This document shows positions 6,145 through 10,425 of a stretch of DNA of 10,425 nt, one piece after another; positions within the stretch are counted from its first letter, which is position 1; the number at the start of each line of letters is the position of its first letter. The stretch comes from Alphaproteobacteria bacterium (GTDB lineage Bacteria > Pseudomonadota > Alphaproteobacteria > Caulobacterales > Maricaulaceae): contig JAUIEH010000053.1 in assembly GCA_030428405.1 (NCBI GenBank), positions 1 through 10,425 of the forward strand. Reading direction: 5' to 3'. A program made the translations under genes and the position numbers. Under the pieces are notes generated by a model. The model saw nothing but the letters and a program-made list of their open reading frames with translations, searched no databases and was not told where the DNA came from.

Positions 6145-6712
6145 CGCCGCGAGCCAAAGCGGCTACGAGCCGCGCCTGAAGACGCGCTATCGCGACGAAA
6201 TTCGTTCGAATCTGAAGGAGAAATTCTCCTATTCGAACGACATGATGATCCCGCGTCTGGACAAGATCGTCCTGAACATGGGCGTCGGCGAAGCCGTTGC
6301 GGATTCCAAGAAGGCCCAGGCCGCCATTCGTGACCTGACGCTGATCTCGGGTCAAAAGCCGGTCGAAACCCGCGCCAAGAAGTCGATCGCCGGCTTCAAG
6401 ATCCGCGAGAACATGGTCGTCGGCGCCAAGGTCACGCTGCGCCGCGCGCGCATGTATGAGTTTCTCGATCGTCTGGTCACCATCGCTTTGCCGCGGGTGA
6501 AGGACTTTCGCGGCCTCAATCCGAAGTCGTTCGACGGCCGCGGGAACTACGCGATGGGCTTGAAAGAGCACATCGTCTTTCCAGAGATCGAATACGACAA
6601 AATCGATCAGATCTGGGGGATGGACATCATCGTCTGCACGACGGCGAAGTCCGATGAAGAAGCCAAGGCCCTGCTGGCCGAGTTCCAGTTTCCCTTCCGG
6701 GAAAAGAACTGA
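6137..6712 (+). CDS. rplE: Large-subunit ribosomal protein L5
   Basis: L5 binds 5S rRNA with L18 and contacts P-site tRNA and S13. The 191-residue product contains the conserved IPRLDKIVLNMGVGEAV at 38-54, GQKPVETRAKKSIAGFKIRE at 72-91, GAKVTLRRARMYEFLDRLV at 96-114, and RGNYAMGLKEHIVFPEI at 135-151. It ends in FPFREKN. It is a little longer than E. coli L5 (179) because of an N-terminal MSDAASQSG leader, common in alphaproteobacteria. The start lies eight bases inside rplX with GGGAG at 6123-6127 upstream, suggesting coupled translation. A 54-base gap follows. Confidence 0.97.
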   Translation: MSDAASQSGYEPRLKTRYRDEIRSNLKEKFSYSNDMMIPRLDKIVLNMGVGEAVADSKKAQAAIRDLTLISGQKPVETRAKKSIAGFKIRENMVVGAKVTLRRARMYEFLDRLVTIALPRVKDFRGLNPKSFDGRGNYAMGLKEHIVFPEIEYDKIDQIWGMDIIVCTTAKSDEEAKALLAEFQFPFREKN

Positions 6713-6724
6713 CGCAGCAAGGCG

Positions 6725-6748
6725 GGTCCCGGCCAGGTCGGCGGGATC
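6725..6748 (+). other. Imperfect hairpin in the rplE-rpsN gap
   Basis: GGTCCCG at 6725-6731 can pair with CGGGATC at 6742-6748 (seven pairs, one G-U) around a 10-base loop. It stands five bases ahead of the rpsN Shine-Dalgarno and has no T-run, so it is not an intrinsic terminator. It could be an mRNA processing or translational control structure, or chance in GC-rich sequence. Confidence 0.25.
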
Positions 6749-6766
6749 GTACGAGGAGAGGTCCGA

Positions 6767-7072
6767 ATGGCGAAGAAGAGCGCAATCGAGCGTAACGCCA
6801 AGCGCAAGCGCATGGTCGAGCGTTACGCCGCCAAGCGCGAAGAGCTTAAGGCGATCGCGCGCGATCAGGAGCGCCCGATCGAAGAGCGGTTCGCCGCTCA
6901 GCTGAAGCTGTCAGAGCTTCCGCGCAACTCCGCGCCCTCGCGGATTCGCAATCGTTGCGAGATCACGGGGCGTCCCCGCGGTTTTTACCGCAAACTGAAG
7001 ATGTCGCGCATTGCTCTGCGTGATTACGCCAGCCGCGGGCTCATCCCCGGCATGGTCAAGTCGAGCTGGTAG
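6767..7072 (+). CDS. rpsN: Small-subunit ribosomal protein S14, zinc-free type
   Basis: S14 is a late 30S head protein near S3 and S10. The 101-residue product is the long, zinc-independent form. It has MAKKSAIERNAKRKRMVERYAAKR at the N-terminus and the core RNRCEITGRPRGFYRKLKMSRIALRD, in which only Cys64 remains and the CxxC pairs of the zinc-binding paralogue are absent. It ends with the usual GLIPGMVKSSW. GAGGAGAGG at 6753-6761 is a strong ribosome-binding site. Zinc-free S14 may be the only copy or may replace a zinc form under limitation; the window cannot decide. rpsH follows after 9 bases. Confidence 0.97.
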   Translation: MAKKSAIERNAKRKRMVERYAAKREELKAIARDQERPIEERFAAQLKLSELPRNSAPSRIRNRCEITGRPRGFYRKLKMSRIALRDYASRGLIPGMVKSSW

Positions 7073-7081
7073 GGGGCGCTC

Positions 7082-7480
7082 ATGGCGATCAACGATCCTG
7101 TCGGCGATATGCTGACCCGCATCCGCAACGCGCTTCAGCGCGGACGCTCCAAAGTGGCGACGCCGGCTTCCAAGCTGCGCGGCCGCGTTTTGGACGTCCT
7201 GCGCGATGAGGGCTATATCCGCGGCTATGTCGAAGTCGAGCACGGCGACGGCAAGCGCGAGTTCGAGATCGAGCTGAAATATTTCGACGGCGAGCCGGTG
7301 ATTTCGCAGATCAAGCGGATCTCCAAGCCCGGCCGGCGCGTGTATTCCTCGATCGGCGATCTGGGACGCGTTCAAAACGGTCTCGGCATCGCCATTCTGT
7401 CAACGTCCAAGGGCGTGATGTCGGATCACGTCGCCCGGCAGGAAAATGTCGGCGGCGAAATCCTCTGTCACGTGGTGTAG
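7082..7480 (+). CDS. rpsH: Small-subunit ribosomal protein S8
   Basis: S8 is a primary binder of 16S helix 21 in the 30S platform, and in E. coli it represses the spc operon. The 132-residue product starts NDPVGDMLTRIRNALQRGRSKV (residues 4-25), has GYIRGYVEVE and RISKPGRRVYS in the middle, and closes with the family signature GLGIAILSTSKGVMSDHVARQ then GGEILCHVV. Length is normal. AGGGGG starting at 7071 overlaps the rpsN stop and serves as ribosome-binding site. Only four bases separate its stop from rplF. Confidence 0.98.
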   Translation: MAINDPVGDMLTRIRNALQRGRSKVATPASKLRGRVLDVLRDEGYIRGYVEVEHGDGKREFEIELKYFDGEPVISQIKRISKPGRRVYSSIGDLGRVQNGLGIAILSTSKGVMSDHVARQENVGGEILCHVV

Positions 7481-7484
7481 ACCC

Positions 7485-8084
7485 ATGTCGCGGATCGGAA
7501 GCCAAGATATCGAAGTGCCTCAGGGCGTCACGGCGGCGGTCGAGGGCGGTCTGGTCAAGGTGAAGGGCTCCAAGGGCGAGTTGTCGACGCCGGTTCTGGA
7601 CGAGCTCGAGGTCGCGCTGAAGGATGGCGTCATCGCCATCAAGCCGCGTGACGCCGACAAGAATCCGGACTGGGTCAAGCGTGAGAAGGGCGAAGCGCGC
7701 CCGGATCTGCGCAAGATGTTCGACAAGCGCACGCGCTCCATGTGGGGCCTGCAGCGCACCTTGATCGCCAACATGATCGAGGGCGTCACCAACGGCTTCT
7801 CGCGCTCGCTGGCGCTGGAAGGCGTCGGCTATCGCGCGCAGATGCAGGGAACCAATCTCAAGCTGACGCTCGGCTTCAGCCATGATGTCGTCTACACGCC
7901 GCCCGAAGGCGTGAAGCTTGAGGCGCCCAAGCCGACGGAGATCATCATCTCCGGTCCGGACAAGCAGAAAGTGGGTCAGGCGGCCGCCGAAATCCGCCGC
8001 TATCGTCCGCCCGAGCCTTATAAGGGCAAGGGCGTGCGTTACGCCGGCGAGCGCATCCGCCGCAAGGAAGGTAAGAAGAAGTGA
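7485..8084 (+). CDS. rplF: Large-subunit ribosomal protein L6 with an internal insertion
   Basis: L6 binds near the sarcin-ricin loop and the factor-binding site of the 50S subunit. The start is ATG 7485 because the conserved MSRIG begins there; an in-frame ATG at 7446 would add 13 non-conserved residues inside rpsH. The product is 199 residues against the usual 175-178. The excess lies between PRD (54-56) and RSMWGLQRTLIANMI (84-98), which are normally about five residues apart: residues about 58-82 form a charged insert. The rest is normal, including LEGVGYRAQMQGTNLKLTLGFSHDV at 111-135 and YKGKGVRYAGERIRRKEGKKK at the end. No Shine-Dalgarno is visible before 7485, so it probably relies on coupling to rpsH four bases upstream. 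Confidence 0.96.
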   Translation: MSRIGSQDIEVPQGVTAAVEGGLVKVKGSKGELSTPVLDELEVALKDGVIAIKPRDADKNPDWVKREKGEARPDLRKMFDKRTRSMWGLQRTLIANMIEGVTNGFSRSLALEGVGYRAQMQGTNLKLTLGFSHDVVYTPPEGVKLEAPKPTEIIISGPDKQKVGQAAAEIRRYRPPEPYKGKGVRYAGERIRRKEGKKK

Positions 8085-8446
8085 CAAAGACGACCTCTTC
8101 ATCGCGGATCAAGCGGGCGATGCGCGTGCGTCGCCGCTTGCGCGCCTTCTCCAGCGATCGCCCGCGCCTGTCCGTGTTCCGCTCAGGCAAGCACATCTAT
8201 GCGCAGATCATCGACGACAAGGCGGGCGCCACCATTGCTGCGGCCTCCACGCTTGATGACGACGTGCGTAAGGAAGCCTCCAAGGGCGCGGATAAAACCG
8301 CCGCCGCCGTCGTCGGGCGCATCATCGCCGCGCGCGGCAAGGAAAAAGGCGTCGCCGAGGTCGTGTTCGACCGGGGCGGTTATTTGTTTCACGGGCGGGT
8401 CAAAGCGCTCGCCGACGCCGCCCGTGAGGGCGGCCTGAAGTTCTAG
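8081..8446 (+). CDS. rplR: Large-subunit ribosomal protein L18 (GTG start)
   Basis: L18 with L5 attaches 5S rRNA to the central protuberance. The 121-residue product has a basic N-terminus (RIKRAMRVRRRLR at 9-21) and the core DRPRLSVFRSGKHIYAQIIDD at 26-46. The conserved C-terminus is VVFDRGGYLFHGRVKALADAAREGGLKF. The start is GTG 8081, overlapping the rplF stop as GTGA, with AGGAAGG at 8065-8071 at good spacing. No ATG lies between there and the conserved region except at Met14, which would cut off the basic arm. Length is typical. Confidence 0.96.
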   Translation: MTKTTSSSRIKRAMRVRRRLRAFSSDRPRLSVFRSGKHIYAQIIDDKAGATIAAASTLDDDVRKEASKGADKTAAAVVGRIIAARGKEKGVAEVVFDRGGYLFHGRVKALADAAREGGLKF

Positions 8447-8455
8447 GGAGCGGTT

Positions 8456-9022
8456 ATGGCGCGTCGAGACAGAGATCGGGACCGCGACGACCGCGACAGC
8501 GAGATCGTCGACAAGCTGGTCCACATCAACCGTGTGGCCAAAGTGGTGAAGGGCGGCCGGAATTTCGGCTTCGCCGCCCTCGTCGTCGTGGGCGACCAGA
8601 AGGGCCGCGTGGGCTTCGGCCACGGCAAGGCCCGCGAGGTGCCCGAAGCGATCCGCAAGGCGACGGATGAGGCCAAGAAGACGATGATCCGCGTGCCGCT
8701 GCGCGAAGGCCGCACGCTGCATCACGACGGCACGGGCCATCACGGCGCCGGCCGCGTGGTTCTGCGCGCAGCGCCTCCGGGCACGGGCGTCATCGCCGGT
8801 TCGGCGGTGCGCGCGGTTCTGGAGACGCTCGGCGTGCAAGACGTCGTCGCCAAGTCGCTCGGCACGTCGAACCCCTACAACATGGTGCGCGCCACGTTTG
8901 ACGCGCTCAAAGGCCAGCGCAGCCCGCGTCACGTCGCCTCCAAGCGCGGCATGAAGCCGGCCGACATCGCAGCCCGCCGTCTCGACGGCGCTTCGGCCGG
9001 CGACGTTGTGGAGAGCGCATAA
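8456..9022 (+). CDS. rpsE: Small-subunit ribosomal protein S5
   Basis: S5 stands at the mRNA entry with S3 and S4 and influences decoding accuracy; changes in its N-terminal domain give spectinomycin resistance or ram phenotypes in E. coli. The 188-residue product has the double-stranded-RNA-binding-like N-domain (VVKGGRNFGFAALVVVGD at 30-47, GRVGFGHGKAREVPEAIRKA at 50-69). The C-domain carries GTGVIAGSAVRAVLETLGVQDVVAKSLGTSNPYN. The start is unusual: residues 5-14 alternate Arg and Asp before the family region begins. The C-terminus runs about 20 residues past E. coli S5, common in alphaproteobacteria. AGGGAG at 8445-8450 is the ribosome-binding site. The stop overlaps rpmD as TAATG. Confidence 0.97.
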   Translation: MARRDRDRDRDDRDSEIVDKLVHINRVAKVVKGGRNFGFAALVVVGDQKGRVGFGHGKAREVPEAIRKATDEAKKTMIRVPLREGRTLHHDGTGHHGAGRVVLRAAPPGTGVIAGSAVRAVLETLGVQDVVAKSLGTSNPYNMVRATFDALKGQRSPRHVASKRGMKPADIAARRLDGASAGDVVESA

Positions 9023-9279
9023 TGGCCAAGAGCAAAACCGTTCTGGTGCGCCAGACGGGCAGCGCGACGCGCCGTCCGAAAGTGCAGGGCGCCACGCTGC
9101 GCGGCCTCGGTCTGGGCAAGATCGGCCGCGAGCGCGAGCTGGAATACACGCTGCCCGTCCTGGGCATGATCGCGAAGGTTTCCCACCTCGTTGAGGCGCG
9201 CGAGGCCGACGGCGAGGCGTGGTCGAGTGAAGAAGTCGTGGCGCGCATGAAAGAACTGCGCACCACGCAGAAGGCCTAA
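9022..9279 (+). CDS. rpmD: Large-subunit ribosomal protein L30 with C-terminal extension
   Basis: L30 is a small 50S protein with a ferredoxin-like fold. The core is clear: KTVLVRQTGSATRRPKVQGATLRGLGLGKIGRERELEYT at about residues 5-43, then GMIAKVSHLVE at 48-58, where most bacterial L30 proteins end (58-64 residues). The reading frame here continues to residue 85 with a charged, probably helical stretch (SSEEVVARMKELRTTQKA). GGAGAG at 9010-9015 in the end of rpsE is the ribosome-binding site, and the ATG overlaps the rpsE stop by one base. Its TAA forms part of the strong AAGGAGG of rplO. Confidence 0.94.
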   Translation: MAKSKTVLVRQTGSATRRPKVQGATLRGLGLGKIGRERELEYTLPVLGMIAKVSHLVEAREADGEAWSSEEVVARMKELRTTQKA

Positions 9280-9290
9280 GGAGGCCTGCG

Positions 9291-9806
9291 ATGAGACTGA
9301 ACGAGCTTCGGGACAACCCCGGCGCCCACAAGAAGCGCACGCGCGTCGGCCGCGGCCTCGGCTCCGGCAAGGGCAAGACCGGCGGTCGCGGCGTGAAGGG
9401 TCAGAAGTCGCGCTCCGGCGTGGCGATCAAGGGCTATGAAGGCGGCCAGATGCCGCTTTATCAGCGTCTGCCGAAGCGCGGCTTCAACAAGCCCAATCGC
9501 GCCGCTTACGCCGAGTTGTCGCTCAAGCGTCTGCAGGCCGCCATCGATGCGGGCAAGCTCGACGCGGGCAAGGCGATCGACGAGGACGCGCTGGTCGAAG
9601 CCGGCGTCGTGCGCCGCAAATTGGACGGCGTGCGCCTGGTCGGATCGATGACGGATAAGGGCGAGGCCTTCAAACTGACGTCGCGCGTCAACATATCGGT
9701 GACGGGCGCTTCGCGTCCGGCGGAAGAAGCCGTTAAGTCCGCCGGCGGTGAAGTGACGCTGCTCAAGCCGCGCAAGTCCGAGACGGAAGCAGCGCAGTCA
9801 GACTAG
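9291..9806 (+). CDS. rplO: Large-subunit ribosomal protein L15
   Basis: L15 is a late 50S assembly protein that threads a long basic N-terminal arm through 23S rRNA. The 171-residue product begins MRLNELRDNPGAHKKRTRVGRG, followed by the glycine/lysine-rich arm GLGSGKGKTGGRGVKGQKSRSG at 22-43 and GYEGGQMPLYQRLPKRGFNKP at 48-68. The globular domain ends in a beta strand (GGEVTLLKPRK) plus a short acidic tail, about ten residues longer than usual. AAGGAGG at 9278-9284, starting within the rpmD stop, is a strong ribosome-binding site. A 126-base gap, the longest in the window, separates it from secY. Confidence 0.97.
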   Translation: MRLNELRDNPGAHKKRTRVGRGLGSGKGKTGGRGVKGQKSRSGVAIKGYEGGQMPLYQRLPKRGFNKPNRAAYAELSLKRLQAAIDAGKLDAGKAIDEDALVEAGVVRRKLDGVRLVGSMTDKGEAFKLTSRVNISVTGASRPAEEAVKSAGGEVTLLKPRKSETEAAQSD

Positions 9807-9833
9807 GCGGAACCGCGACCAATCCGGTCCGCC
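9806..9833 (+). other. GC hairpin directly after rplO, in the 126-base spacer before secY
   Basis: GGCGGAACCG at 9806-9815 pairs with CGGTCCGCC at 9825-9833 (nine pairs with one bulged A) around a 9-base loop. There is no T-run after it, so an intrinsic terminator is not supported; an mRNA stability or Rho-related element is possible. The rest of the spacer to 9932 is GC-rich, with only short inverted repeats such as CGCG around CATT near 9883-9894. It holds no open frame or -35/-10 pair that I would defend. Confidence 0.35.
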
Positions 9834-9932
9834 CGCGCCGCGCGACGGGCGAAAAGCTCGAAGGGCGGGGCGTCCGATCAATCGCGCATTCGCGCGCTGC
9901 GGCGCGTCGATGCTTGAGTTCCGGGGACGTGC

Positions 9933-10425
9933 ATGGCCTCCGCCGCTGAGCAGCTTGCTCGCAATTTTGACTTTTCGGTCCTCGCCAAGGCGAGCGAACT
10001 TCACAAGCGCATCCTGTTCACACTGGGCGCGCTCGTGATTTATCGGCTGGGCACGTATATCCCGCTGCCCGGCATCGACTCCGCCGCCTTCGCCCAGGCC
10101 TTTCAAAGCCAGGCCGGCGGCATTCTCGGCGTGTTCAACACCTTCGCCGGCGGCGCGGTCGAGCGCATGGCCATCTTCGCGCTCAACGTCATGCCGTATA
10201 TTTCGGCCTCGATCATCATGCAGCTCATGTCGGCGACCGTGCCGAGCCTGGAGCGCATCAAGAAAGAGGGCGAGAGCGGGCGCAAACAGATCAACCAATA
10301 CACCCGCTATCTGACGGTGCTGCTGGCGACGGTTCAGGCCTACGCCATCGCCAATGGTCTGGCCGCGCAGGAAAACGTGGTCGCCGACGGCGGCTGGTTC
10401 TTCATTCTCTCGACCGTCATCACGC
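9933..10425 (+). CDS. secY: Preprotein translocase subunit SecY (partial, 3' end beyond window)
   Basis: SecY is the channel of the SecYEG translocon in the inner membrane, through which unfolded or nascent proteins are exported or inserted. The first 164 residues are present. They show a cytoplasmic amphipathic start, TM1 at about 25-42 (RILFTLGALVIYRLGTYIP), IPLPGID, and the plug region around 60-75 with FNTFAGGA. TM2 contains IFALNVMPYISASIIMQL at 81-98; the conserved cytoplasmic loop IKKEGESGRKQINQYTRY lies at 109-126, and TM3 at about 124-142. ATG 9933 matches the usual MASAAEQLA start of alphaproteobacterial SecY; GGGGA at 9923-9927 is a modest ribosome-binding site. Placement after rplO is canonical. 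Confidence 0.97.
   Translation, partial: MASAAEQLARNFDFSVLAKASELHKRILFTLGALVIYRLGTYIPLPGIDSAAFAQAFQSQAGGILGVFNTFAGGAVERMAIFALNVMPYISASIIMQLMSATVPSLERIKKEGESGRKQINQYTRYLTVLLATVQAYAIANGLAAQENVVADGGWFFILSTVIT

Noticed and set aside
7446..7484. Upstream ATG giving L6 thirteen extra N-terminal residues
   Set aside because: The extra residues are not L6-like and lie within rpsH; the nearby AGGA at 7440-7443 is too close to serve. The conserved MSRIG start at 7485 is preferred.
7311..8102. A 263-codon - strand frame opposite rpsH and rplF, with similar ones at 3665-4351 (opposite rpsC) and 5147-5788 (opposite rpsQ and rplN)
   Set aside because: All lie opposite conserved genes with no independent support; codon-bias shadows.
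8183..9376. A 397-codon open frame on the - strand across rplR, rpsE, rpmD and rplO
   Set aside because: It lies fully opposite four well-conserved ribosomal genes. Long antisense frames arise easily in GC-rich coding DNA; its translation is rich in Arg, Ala and Pro with no recognisable domain.
1..10425. CRISPR arrays, insertion sequences, tRNA or rRNA genes, toxin-antitoxin or defence genes
   Set aside because: The window is filled almost end to end by conserved ribosomal genes, and no direct-repeat arrays, terminal inverted repeats or structural RNA patterns were seen in the short gaps.

Overview
The window is a stretch of bacterial chromosome carrying the classical S10-spc ribosomal-protein gene cluster, all on the + strand. 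It opens inside the 3' end of the elongation factor Tu gene (tuf). It then holds the complete S10 block (rpsJ, rplC, rplD, rplW, rplB, rpsS, rplV, rpsC, rplP, rpmC, rpsQ) and the complete first part of the spc block (rplN, rplX, rplE, rpsN, rpsH, rplF, rplR, rpsE, rpmD, rplO). It closes inside the 5' part of secY. No canonical gene is missing and the order is the textbook one.

Organism: the DNA is GC-rich and the protein sequences look alphaproteobacterial. Examples are the S10 sequence, the long-type L22 of 126 residues, the zinc-free S14 of 101 residues and a SecY beginning MASAAEQLA. The S10 N-terminus (MERQNIRI) recalls Caulobacterales or Hyphomonadaceae-like lineages more than Rhizobiales, but that is only a weak impression from memory and no genus can be named.

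Layout: positions 1-107 are the tuf tail. Positions 108-180 are a short spacer with a strong GC hairpin and a T-run, a likely terminator or attenuator. The S10 block spans 181-5395. The 60-base rpsQ-rplN gap (5396-5455) has a weak terminator-like hairpin and a second small hairpin over the rplN Shine-Dalgarno; it lies exactly at the boundary that separates two operons in E. coli. The spc block spans 5456-9806. A 126-base spacer (9807-9932) with one GC hairpin precedes secY. Most gene junctions are tight (ATGA, TGATG, GTGA and TAATG overlaps, or gaps under 15 bases), which points to one polycistronic, translationally coupled message. I could not support any promoter.

Together the genes supply 21 ribosomal proteins of both subunits, EF-Tu for aminoacyl-tRNA delivery, and the SecY channel for co-translational export. 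There is no mobile element, CRISPR array, RNA gene or unknown gene. What stands out is lineage-specific elaboration of conserved proteins: an in-frame insertion of about 22 residues in L6, an acidic disordered tail on L3, a Gly/Arg-rich tail on S3, a C-terminal extension on L30, and an Arg-Asp repeat at the start of S5. I found no evidence of a new biological system; these appendages and the intergenic hairpins are the only things worth a second look.
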